A stretch of DNA of 64,000 bases from Paraspadella gotoi (taxonomy: Eukaryota > Chaetognatha). Shown in pieces: positions 11,867 through 22,421 of this stretch. The position numbers and the translations under genes were made by a program. The stretch covers positions 11,195,710 through 11,259,709 of the forward strand of contig CM119268.1 in assembly GCA_051294375.1 (NCBI GenBank). The letters run 5' to 3'. Each line of letters opens with the position of its first letter. The stretch's first letter is position 1. Under the pieces are notes generated by a model. That model did no database searches, had not been told where the DNA came from, and saw only the letters and a program-made list of their open reading frames with translations.

Positions 11867-11945
11867 ACAGAAAGACTAACGGCGAAAAATCGCCAGTCTT
11901 CGATTGGCTTCTTTCGAAGTTTCGAAGATGAACGAGAAATTTTAA

Positions 11946-11973
11946 GAAGTTTCGAGAAGTTTCGAGAGCGTTC
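11946..11973 (-). promoter_or_regulatory. heat-shock element, distal, six units
   Basis: GAAgtTTCgaGAAgtTTCga followed by GAGcgTTC: six contiguous alternating nGAAn/nTTCn units with one mismatch, enough for two heat shock factor trimers. It lies about 130 bp upstream of the TATA box. More partial TTCGAA-type units lie between the two elements and at 11,980-12,000. Confidence 0.8.
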
Positions 11974-12276
11974 AAAAATAATTTCGAGGATTCGCGAAAC
12001 GAGAAAGAGAGAATAGGAGTTGACATGGTTTTAAATGATTGCATTATTTATTGTGACAGAGGAAAAAGAATCCCAACCCGAAGACAAAATTCTTCTCGAA
12101 GTTTTATTCGCTTTTTCTCATCACGAGAATTAATTCTGAGTGAGTTGTTCACTATCGACTGCTTTTTTTTTTACATGTACTTTTATAAGTTATAACACAA
12201 AAGAAAGCCTCAACTAATACAACGCTCAAAAACATTTTGTTCAGTTTTACCATCGTCCTACCGACCACGGGTCTCA

Positions 12277-15200
12277 CTGTGAGCGTTGGTTTGGATGTAG
12301 TTGTGAAGTTCGTTGAGCTTGTTGGAGGCGAGTCTCGCAGCAGAGATGTGAATTTGTTCTGCACTCGCGACAGTGGCTCAAGATGGAGAACTTGAGGGGC
12401 GAACAGTCCAGAAGGACAAACTGAATGTGCGAGATCGTTTCCTGGATAGCGGAAGAGTGAGAATGTAAAAGGTCAGTGAAAGAAGAAATCATTACTTTAT
12501 TGAATACGTTTCTCCGGTTTTTCTTCATCGATTCGCTCAACGCACGTAAATAAAAAAACGAATTTTTTCGAATGCCTAAATGTTCGCCTTCTACTATCAA
12601 CAGCGCGGTCATTGGCGCCCGTAGGCTTGAAATAAGTATAGTAAGCATTAAACCACTTCTTCACATATAGTCGTAGGACGACTATCATGTTGCGACAACT
12701 TAAGCTCAGGCTCCGACTCCGAAAGCTAATTCATGAATGGTCTAAGCTCGTCGACTACTCACAATTATTCTGTCTCTTTCCTTGATCGATTACCCAAATC
12801 GGCTTTCAACCTGCGTTTGCACGTTGTTGGCGACTTCCGAGTATCTGGCCGTGTCTGCGTCGAAGGACGACACGGGGGGATTGAGCCTCGCGTATCGTCT
12901 GATGAAGAGATCCTTGTTGATCTCCCAAATCTCGCGATACTTGTCCCACGTCGTCAAGTATTTCTGAGAAATGGGGGAGGATCGGGAGGAGGGGGAATTT
13001 CCGTGAGAACTCGGACGTTCGTTACGTGACGCGATATTATATGACATTACAATACATGACGTGGGGCTCGACAAATTTATGATACGTAATTTTATATTAA
13101 GTAAATTTTTTTTTCTCGCTATCAGTAACATTTTTTTTTTGTCTTTTTTTTTTGGAGAGAACAGTAATAAATGTAATAGTAATAAGGCACGGTCAGTTAC
13201 AATTTTCGATAAACATTTCAGAGCGCTTCAAAATATATAACAAAGTTTTCAAATTTTTTTTTCTTCTATGTTAAAAAACTTTCGTATCACAATGAAAGAA
13301 AATTAAATTGTAAGAACCTTGGCCCTTTTGTTTTTCTCGGCACCTGCAAGTTTTCCGCGTTGTTCTGCATTCCGCCGTTGATGGCGCTTTGGATCTTCAT
13401 CTTTTCGTCGTCTCTTTCGATGACCACGCTGATGGGCTGCGAAAAAAAACAAACAAATTGCAATCATTTTCATTGGTCCCTTGATCCGGGTTGCGAGTTA
13501 GGGGGTTTTTGGAAGCAAATGGACTGAAACTGACCTCTTTATTGCTCTTTCTTCTCGTCAGCAGATCGGGAAGCCTGGAAACAAAGGACACTGCCGAAGT
13601 CAGCTGATGACAGGTGTTGCCAACGATGGCTGCCAATTTCTTCAGCGTGGGAGCGAATTCAACCTGAGGACAAAGAGCGTTTTGATATTTTTAAAACCTA
13701 AGCATTATTTACGAAACCATTTTTTTTCTTTTTACGTACTACTATAACACATTCAACTACTAATTAAAAAAGTTATAACATTAGTGAGTGCGGGATTTTT
13801 TTTTTTAATCTTCGCTTACCTTTATACTTTTGGTTGAGCTACTTAGTTATTCGATAAACAACAAACAAAAGTGCAGATTGAAGTGTCTCTAGCGGACGGG
13901 TAAATGTTAATATGTATTTTTGTAATCTTGCTATTTACTTCGCGCAAATTACGCAGACATAGTTACAATCAATAATATAACTATAAAAAAAATTCTACTT
14001 TTGCGAAATTCTATAAAGCTGTTTTCATACGTCTATGACGGTAAGAGTTGTTAACCAACAATAACACACAGTTTTGACAATAAGTACATAGGACATAATT
14101 AAGCTAATTTACTACGAATCAACAAATGACTATTGGCAAATACGTTTCTGTCTTTGGCGCCCCTGTATCGCTGATTCGGCTAGGAAAAAAAAGTAAAAAA
14201 AATTTTTCAAACAAAAGGCGTCAGAAAATCTACTTTTTATCGCAAAATGAGAGTAAAAACGCGTGCGAGCGGATTCACGTGTTTTCGACGAAATTGCATG
14301 CTTCAATTCATGCCAACTGTAAGCTTTTTGCTCAGAAAAATCACGGAGAAATCCGTTTGGAGGCAAAAGTGTTATCAGTGAACTTTTTTTTGCAACTTGT
14401 GGAGGCAACGGAAGTGTTATGCAACCACCACGGCATCACGCTGACAAAAATTTTAAAGACACATTCCTCATTGTTAGAAATTGACATCTTTCACTCTACC
14501 CCATTTCCCCACAATCTACCAGGTGATATTTTATCACAATCCACTCACGCCTTTCAAGTTTCAACCCACCCACCCTCAACCCGATCCCCCCTTCCTCCCT
14601 TTCCCCTCTTCCTCACCTTTTCGTCCTCGAGTATGACTTGTACTTTGAACAAAGGATTGGGTGCGGACTTGCCGTCCCCGTTGATGGCTTTGGCGAGCTC
14701 CTGGAGGCTCCATTTGACGTTGAGGCGCAGCGCCTCTTCGACCATCCGGTCCATCTTTTCGGTGTAGCGGTACCAGTAGGCCTGCACCTCGGAAGGGTCG
14801 TTCTTGAAGGTCTGCAAAATGGCACGAAAAGGTTGAAGGTAGGGTATCAAAAATTTGAAGGGCTACATTTAATGTGCAAATAGAAGGAAAGATACAATAT
14901 TACAATATTACTTGCCTCGAATGTTGTTTTCATTTGGTTGACGATGTCTTCGTGGATGCCTTCGACTTTTCTAGCGATCGAGGATCGATGTCGACCTTTA
15001 AAAGGACAATCAATCAATCAATCAATAATACCATTCATCAATGAACAAACTTTTTTTTCAATCTATTATCAATCAATCAATGGCAATCAAATGATTTACT
15101 TTGATCGTCCTCGAACTCCGTTCTCTCGTAAACCCTCTTCCCATCGATTTTGACCAAGAGAATCTCAGAGATTCTCTTGCAGTGCTTGGCGATTTGTCTG

Positions 15201-16338
15201 GTTCGCCGTCTTGTAACTATCCGTGATGAGTTGGACCTGCAAAAGCAAGCAATAGTTCGATTTACGAGAAGGTCGAACAATCAATTAATCAATACTCAAA
15301 AATATAATTAATAAAGTAAGAAAAAATGAGCGGAAACATGAAATCAATCCATAGAGTGAATTGATATAATCGCGTCAAGGAATTGCATACCTTGGAAGCG
15401 TGTTGTCGACATTCGCTGATGAAGTAGTCTGAGATTCCCCCGAGAGCCCAGGTTAGCTTTGGTCAGGCCTGGAAACGGAAAAATTTTTAACAATTACTAT
15501 TATTTATTAAGATTACTATTTGAATTAGAGGTGGAAAAAAAAAATTATTTGTTTGATAACAACTATGTCAAAAAAAATCGTCTTTATAAAAAAAATACTT
15601 TATTTTCCTATTCTAAATTACTAAATAGATTAAAAAGATTGTGATTTCGAGTCCTACCGGCGTGAATCTTTTATATCAAGAATCGGATTCTTTCTCTGAA
15701 CAGTCCTCGTTCCTCGGGAGGAGAGGGCACCGATTATTCTGAAACAAGATCAAGTTTGAGAAATGAATTTTTTGGGACAAAAATTGTTCTAAAATTGTCC
15801 TAAATACATATTACTTAATTTAAAAGAAACATTTTCCTGTAGATTTTGATTAACTTAAGTCTAAAATTTGTCACAATTGAATACTATGCTGGAGTAATAA
15901 TGAAGATCAAAGCTTATGTCATAGTTATGATCAAAGATTATGATTATATCCATTCATTTAAAACAATAATTTTCCTCAAAGATTTTTTTCAAAAGCTATA
16001 GAGACCTGTTGTAGTCTCTGACCACGAGCAATACACTCGCAGATTGCGCAGATCTTCTCTCTTGATTATAACTTCTTCCCGCGTAGTGGGGGATCTCGAA
16101 CATAAGCTCTCCCAGTAGTGAATCTCTTGGAACAGTTTCAGCAGGTTGCTGCGAGCGAAAATGATATGTGAAAGTGTAATAGACTATCGTATCGAGATTT
16201 AATCATATTTAAAAAGTTTGTTGAGAAAAGCAAAATGCTAAGTAATATAATAAATCACCGGTCGAAGTTCATATCCAACATGGCGGATCGTTCCATGCTT
16301 CGGCACATCAGTGGAATTTCCAGCAACCGAGTCGGCTC
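12277..16338 (-). CDS. DNAH2: DNAH2 exons 16-26
   Basis: Continues the dynein heavy chain tail after exon 15. Exons, 3' limit to 5' limit: 16259-16338, 16006-16148, 15658-15738, 15391-15468, 15100-15236, 14916-14995, 14617-14811, 13535-13663, 13344-13436, 12811-12963, 12277-12441. Diagnostic peptides shared with vertebrate DNAH2 are MDRMVEEALRLNVKWSL, AINGDGKSAPNPLF, KYREIWEINKDLFIRRY and SHIQFVLLDCSPLKFS. Exon 21 uses a GC donor (GAG/GCAAGT), seen in both arms. Exons 17-20 and 26 contain one or more single-base indels against the expected frame, so this stretch is also of lower accuracy. Frames agree across most junctions. The inverted copy carries exons 16-26 again with different errors. 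Confidence 0.85.
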
Positions 16339-16659
16339 CTGAACGGAAATCCAAATCACGAAATTATTCAAACAGGAATTAATATTGTTCAACTTTTACA
16401 CAAATGTTGAATTCCGAGACGATGCTAGTGTTTTTTTTTCTTCGTGAAATTGTGAAAACCGTAAAGTGCTCTGGTGATTCTTGCGATGACAGAATTACTC
16501 AAGGGAAACCTACGAACCTGAACCACATTAATTTCTTCACCGTCAACCTAAATATTTTATTCAAAAAAGAAAAAAAGCGCTGATTAAAAAATTTGACCGG
16601 GTCACAGTAATTTTAAAAAAATTTTGCGCAAACTTGCGTAGACGTGCAATCTCTACAAG

Positions 16660-16965
16660 TTATATCACTTCATTGTTAGGGAAGCCAAGCACTCGGGGGG
16701 TTATTGAACTAGACTGCGAGAAAGGCTTTCGAGAGGGCCCACCATAGCCTATCTATTGTCCAAAGTAATTGGCAAGATAGTGTGGCATTCACTATCGCCA
16801 CCCGCCTGAGTCTATCCGCGCAGCCCCGATGGCGTAAGAGCGAGAATGCTCTCTTCCCTCCAAGCGGTCTTGGGTTCGTGCCCCATTGCTGTCAATGCTA
16901 AGCCACCTGTCGTGGCGCACTACAGTCAGATCCGCCACTACTGAAATTAGTAACTTGTCCAGTCG
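16660..16965 (+). mobile_element. tRNA-derived SINE (family 1)
   Basis: Contains RNA polymerase III-like promoter boxes: an A-box-like TGGCGTAAGAGCG near 16,830 and a B-box-like GGTTCGTGCCC near 16,872. They are spaced as in a tRNA gene with a long variable arm, and followed by non-tRNA sequence. The left end (ACTTCATTGTTAGGGAAGCC) recurs as a short fragment at 27,049. The inverted arm has the same element at about 3,840-4,145. It cannot be a functional tRNA: no cloverleaf acceptor stem is apparent. Confidence 0.5.
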
Positions 16966-17627
16966 TGTGGCACTGAAATCGCTTGTTTATTGAATAAGTG
17001 ATTAATTTTTATATTGGTTGAACAAATTATGAACATCTGAGCTGACGATCGCTATTATCATCAATATATATCAACTTTATCATATATTTGTACTGATGTC
17101 TGTGTCAGTCAGTCAGTCAGACGACGACAGACTTAGACATAGTACGGACCACCCTAAGAGAAAACTGTTTTAAACTCGGACTTGGAAATTCAGATACTAC
17201 GTAGCATCGTCGCATCGTAGTTTCGAAAGTCCTGCGTGGATCAAATAAATAATACCCGTAAATCCACGACGCAGTTTTCGTATCGGTCATTCACCTTTCG
17301 AGTTTTCTGTAGAACCGGTCCCGGCCCTGGAAACGTTGCTGACTTTTGATTATCGTAATAAAATGAACCATAAAAACTCGTTTCTCGTCCAATGACATTC
17401 GGCTTTTCGGCTCCTTTTATTATTTCTTTTATTTAAAATCATACCGAGTCACTGACTCGCGGCTACTGGATCTACTACATTTTATTCATGAGGCCGAGGT
17501 CCTTCACCTCTTATTCTCGCCTTTTTTTCATACAAAATCAATTAAACATATAACTGTACCGTAACATTGATAAAAATTTATATTCGTTACGCAGGATCAT
17601 ATAAATTATAAAGTAATTCAAATAAAC

Positions 17628-19974
17628 ATGGCTCCGAACGACGTCAAAATACATCTGAACTACTCCGTCGATTTGGAAACGTCTCTTCCTCTGAGCTCTG
17701 AAAAAAATGAGCCAGCTAAGAAAGGCCTTATCAAACCCAAGGTAAAAGAGCACAATGCTTCTCTGAATAAATGATCCTATTATGACAACAGTCGGGTTGC
17801 CTGTGATGCCCATTAGGATGGGCATTCTCACTGTTGGCTTTCGGGGCCTCAGTGACGCCTCCTGTCGCTGGCGCGATTACCCAAGGACGCTTAGCCAACG
17901 TAGAGTAGTTGGGATGGAACGCAACGCCTGGGATGGTGCGTTCCCCCTGTGAACCAATGGGATTGGCTGAACGATGATGGACGTGAGGCGGTGTGAATAT
18001 ACCGCCACACTATAATGGTATAAGTCAAACTTCAGTTTTGTTTTATCTGATATTTTACAGGAAGTGTCGGTCAAAGATGGGCGCTCCACTCAGGCCACCC
18101 TGGACGATCATTCCTTCGAGTTGGTGGAGTTCGACACCTCCTTCAAGACGGAAGACTTCTACTCGGAACCTTCGAGGATCGAGACGGAATATTTTCGGGA
18201 GATGGAGGAATGCATCAAGAGGAGCACTGGTGCAGAACTTGTTAAATGTTTCGACTATTTAGTTAGAAATAAAAGCAAGTTCGAACCGGAGGCTAAAGAT
18301 GGACGAATTGAAGGTAATGAAACGGAAAAATTGGTTTTTGATTGCTATTAGTCAATGCTTGTTATGATGCAAGAAGCCTTTTCCGTTAGTTTATCTATGT
18401 TTTATATTTTTAAAAATATATTAAAATGGAATAATTTTTTAATGTGAAGTTCTTGCAATTTTTTTTTTTTTTTTGATGAAGATGGCAATTAAGGATGTGA
18501 AATAGTTTTAAAATAATCAAAGCAATAAAACCTGACTTAATATTATTTTTCAGAGAACAATATCTGGGCAAAATGATTTTTGTTTCACAACGAATTTTAT
18601 TTTATCATAGAAAACGTACATGTTTCGGCTTTGTACGTTTTCTATGATAAAATAAAATTCGTTGTGAAACAAAAATCATTTTGCCCAAATACATGTAACA
18701 ACGAAAAAGAAAGGTTATTACCACTAGAGAACAATATCATAACCATTTCCTTTTAAATTTTAATAACAGATTACGCTCGAGGAATTCACACGGACCTCCA
18801 CGAAGAAAGCGCTCACGCCCTCTTCTCTTTCTTGACCGGAGATTTGGACGAGAGGTTCCAACGAGGAAGATTCGTCTGCATCAACGCTTGGAGGAACATT
18901 CGCGACGAGCCGCTCGAGAAAAATCATCTCGCCGTCCTTGACGCGAAGTCATTGTCTGGAGGTATCGGCTCAGAGGTAAGGACGTGGAAGTAAGTAAATC
19001 AATGCTTCAATGTAGCGAAGAAGGTTTTGTAAATTTGGGACTTAACCTCCATGACGCTTTGTTTGATCTTTGCAAGAGAAGTCTCTCTCTCTCTCTCTCT
19101 TACACTCTCTTGGCTTGACTTTCGCCGGTACCTAGTTGCCTCTGTTTCATTCCCAATCTCATGTATTACAATTAACATATATCTGTAGTCGGGCATTGCC
19201 TAGGTTCACCCCGCCTATAAGCATGACACCTTCAGTCCTGACCCGGTGGCTCATTGAGTAAAGCTATCAGCTCATGACCACTAGGTGCCGGGTTCAATCC
19301 CAACCCGGTACCTACCCTGCGGGAAGCGTGAGGACGGCCGTAAGCCGCCTTGGGGGCGTGGCAACCCCTCAAGCCTGGTTCCAAGCCCAGGACCCGTTCC
19401 ATGGCTACTAAAGGGGGTTATAGAAGTTACGGATAGTCATCTTAAGCCCACTTAGCGCCTTATCCACATATCTTTCTCTCTGATTGCCCATAAAGTATTA
19501 TTTTCTGCTTCCACCATCTTCAAAAACTAATCGGATTTTTGAAAGCAAGGTCAAACATTTCCAAACTATTCTCCACACCAGGATTACTTGGAGAATTGCT
19601 TCGGCCACAAATCAATGGAAAAATTCTTCGTGCTGAACGAGAAAAACAGCGCCTCCCACGAATGGCACTATTTCCCGCGCATGCGCAAAGAGGAAGTGCT
19701 TCTCTTCAAACAGTGGGACTCCGACCCGGAGAGGCGCGCCATGACGTGCTTCCACGCCGCCTTCGACGACCCTCGAGTAGCTGGCGACGAAGCGGCCAAG
19801 CCCCCTCGCGAGTCGATCGAAGTGCGCGCCATCGCGTTTTTTCCCGATCACGCGCCCAACACGTGTCCGAAGGTGGAACCGGTTGACGTCGAAGACGCTT
19901 TCGGTTTTAAACGCGGAAGTCCGATTTTTCGGATCGGATGGAGGCATGAGCAAAATAAGTTCTTCGGTCTGTGA
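17628..19974 (+). CDS. CmcJ/NvfI-type (GA4-desaturase-like) oxidoreductase
   Basis: Exons 17628-17741, 18061-18313, 18770-18975 and 19582-19974 join in phase to 321 residues. Family signatures are visible in order: N-terminal KIHLNYSV, HSFELVEFDTSFKTEDFY (~60-77), a histidine block RGIHTDLHEESA (~126), RFVCINAWRNI with PLEKNHLAVLDAKSL (~155-180), then HEWHYFPRMRKEEVLLFKQW, FHAAFDDP and PPRESIEVRAIAFF. The family resembles Fe(II)/2-oxoglutarate dioxygenases and includes cephamycin CmcJ and fungal biosynthetic enzymes. It is best known from bacteria and fungi. The substrate here is unknown. The gene lies inside DNAH2 intron 15 on the opposite strand. Intron 2 carries a retroelement hairpin and intron 3 a SINE. 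Confidence 0.85.
18565..18725. mobile_element. short retroelement insertion with inverted structure and 13-bp target duplication
   Basis: A 161-bp insertion flanked by the perfect direct repeat AGAGAACAATATC (18552-18564 and 18726-18738). Inside are two head-to-head copies of the element end also found at 569-700. The left copy is reversed and runs through AAAGCC of the ribozyme stem II. The right copy is in sense and starts at GTACGTTTTC, within 3 nt of the predicted hammerhead cleavage site. The arms form a near-perfect hairpin of over 50 bp. It looks like a complete insertion with 5' inversion. It lies in intron 2 of the CmcJ-like gene and is absent from the inverted arm only because that arm stops before it. 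Confidence 0.8.
19237..19490 (+). mobile_element. tRNA-derived SINE (family 2)
   Basis: A-box TGGCTCATTGAGT and B-box GGTTCAATCCC are well formed and spaced as in a tRNA. A GC-rich body follows, containing AGCCTGGTTCCAAGCCCAGG, a motif shared with the SINE at 37,690 (AGCCTGATCCAAAGCTCAGG). The tail is pyrimidine-rich. It lies in intron 3 of the CmcJ-like gene. Confidence 0.6.
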
Positions 19975-22421
19975 AACGTCGAATGCGTCCCGTATAGACG
20001 TTCCGCTTACAAAACGGCGAATTTAAGCAAAAAAACCACTTTTTCCAATATTGTTCAGTTGTTTACGTTACAATATTAATTTAATTTGTACCACGAATAC
20101 AAAATTGGGCTGAACTAAGGATTGGTTAAAATCATCTCCACCTGTTTCTAATGATAACAAAGTACAATTTTTTTCTATATTTAGGGAAAAAAAATCATGT
20201 CCATTTTTTGTCCATTTTCACTTTCGTCTTCTGATTAGAGTGCCAAGGAAAGTTGAGAAAAAATTTTTACTTTGGAAATCCGTTCTTCCTTATCTTCTTT
20301 ACCTCTGGGTTAATTTATTTTCCTTAAATCATTTATAGTTTGCCTATGAATTAATTTTTAAAGTTGACAAGTCAAAAAGTTTCATTTCTGTTTTTTTTAT
20401 CATAATTTGTTAAACGAAATTGTTCAAATGTGGTTTAAATTAACAGAAATATAGGCAATTGAATAAGCTTTTAACACCTATAAAATTATCAAAAAAAAAC
20501 TTTTTTGTTTAGCCACAAATAATTTTTAAAGACGTTTTTTAATTTGTGACTTTTTTGTGACTTGCATTTATTTTTGATAAAGAGAATATTTTTAAAAATA
20601 GTTTTTAAAGGATGAAGTACATACTGACGTTGATTAATCCAAAAAAACCGCATCCTTTTAACCAATGGAAAGCGTCAGGACTATTTTTCTGAGAATCGAC
20701 AGATTTTTGCGGAAAATATTTTCCGCAAAATCTGTCGATTTACTAAATCTGCTAGGCAACCAAAATTGAAATAAAATCTGCGCTACCCCAAAATTTTTTT
20801 TTACTACAGTTCTTTCAAAACTTTTTTATTTGGTCACGTCAGAAAATAAGACAACAAGAGAAAAAGAGAAGTGGAGCGAGAAAGAGTGTGTGAAATAAGA
20901 GGAGCAGGTAGAGGGAGAGGAATTGGATTTGAAAGTAGAGAAAAGGAGAGAGAGACGAAGAGAGAAGAAGAGAAGCAGAGATAAGAAGGAAGAAAAAAAT
21001 AATAAAGTTAAAAAAGCAAAAGAGAGGAAGAGAGAGGAAAGGAGGAGAGAAGGATTGAAGGAGGGAAAGAAAGAGTGTTAGAGAGAGTGACAGAGAGGGA
21101 GAAAGAGAAAAGGGATGAGAGAAGGATTGAAGGAAGGAAAGAGAGAGTGACAGAGAGGAGAAAAAGAAGGAAAAAAAGAAAAAGGGAGAGGAAAAATTAA
21201 AAGATTAAGTGTCATCTTTATCCTGAAGAGTTCTGTGAATCTGATTGACGCCTAAATTCCTATGAGCAATTTTATCTTTAAAAGTTGTGCTTACCATGAA
21301 AAAATCGCATGTACTTCTTTTCTTAAATTAAGCAGATAACGAGATTTGATTGAAGAAATCATGTCTTACCGTATTTGAAGGCATAGAAATTCAACTAAGT
21401 GTGTCTCGATGTTATATAGGAGAAAAGATAACTATAGCCAACCGTTTTTTATAACTGAAGAACGTCCTATATTTATCAGATGGGGTGAAAATAAATGATA
21501 TTGTATATTCGAATTTCAAAACATTAGTCTAAAATACCCGTAAGCGAGGTATACAGCTCTATAACTATCAGCCGAATGTAGTTAATCCGACAAGTATATG
21601 TAATCGAAAGATTGAACATATTGATTTTTTAGCATTGAAAATGCTATTGAAGTAGCATGTTTCCTAATACTTACGAGACTTCGATTCCGAATTTCTGGTG
21701 TATTGAATTCTTGTTTTAAACTTCTTTGTGACCCGAAACTTATGTACTCTCAGCCATTTATGGTGTATTGTTAAAAATTTATTTGTTTGCAAGTAAATTT
21801 TGTGTCGATGATTGTTGTATTACATTTTTTTAAAGTACAAGCAGTCAGGGCCGTCATTTTGAGGTTTATATTCGGTCGAAGTGAAAATAGCCCTGAGGTA
21901 AGCAAGTCCCTGCTCGGTCATATTCCAGCAACTAAGGTTAGAACAAACGTCTAAACGTATTTTACATTGAATTTAAGCATAATTATGGAATTTTTTAAAA
22001 ATATGTCCGGTTTGAGTTTTGTATGGATTTAATTCAATTGGTTTAAAGTTGATTTGTTTTTATATATTTGGAGTTGATTTATTTTTTTTCGATTTGATTT
22101 AAGAAATTAGAACAATAGAAGTTATTTTATAACAGATAAATTTCCTAGAAAGCAAAAATGGGCCCCTTGTTCTTTTGTTCCCCGCCAAAAATAAGCAAAG
22201 CTGAAACCAAGTTCCCGCCAATTTTCTGGTTTTAATTGGATCGTTAAATCGCAAGCGAAGAAAGAATCATATCCCGGATGTAATTGTAAACAAGGGCTCG
22301 TTTGTTATTTTTTTCTTCGTAAGAAAAAGAATAATATCAATCGCAGTACTGAGTTCATACGCAGGTTTTTTTTCTAAAATCCTCCAATTTATCCCTACCC
22401 AGACGATTCTCCCGAACTTAC
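19975..22421. other. DNAH2 intron 15 remainder, no gene seen
   Basis: AT-rich sequence with a purine-rich (GA/GGA/GAAA) stretch at about 20,850-21,200 and a compact palindrome at 20,694-20,740 with arms AATCGACAGATTTT.. of about 23 bp. Together with the CmcJ-like gene it makes up the intron between DNAH2 exons 15 and 16. No coding segment recognised. Confidence 0.6.

Noticed and set aside
16800-16900. Functional tRNA gene
   Set aside because: Only the A- and B-box-like motifs are present; no acceptor stem or complete cloverleaf, and the sequence continues as a SINE body. The same holds for 19,237 and 37,690.
17750-18050. GC-rich block in CmcJ-like intron 1 as an extra exon
   Set aside because: No frame joins both neighbours in phase and exon 1 to exon 2 joins perfectly without it; perhaps an old repeat, but only one copy is present in the window.
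2429-18283. A biological inverted duplication (two DNAH2, two CmcJ-like and two HSP70 genes head to head)
   Set aside because: The left arm has random single-base indels in every exon and is systematically longer, and reversing it repairs HSP70 across the gap. That fits a misplaced raw read better than a real duplication.
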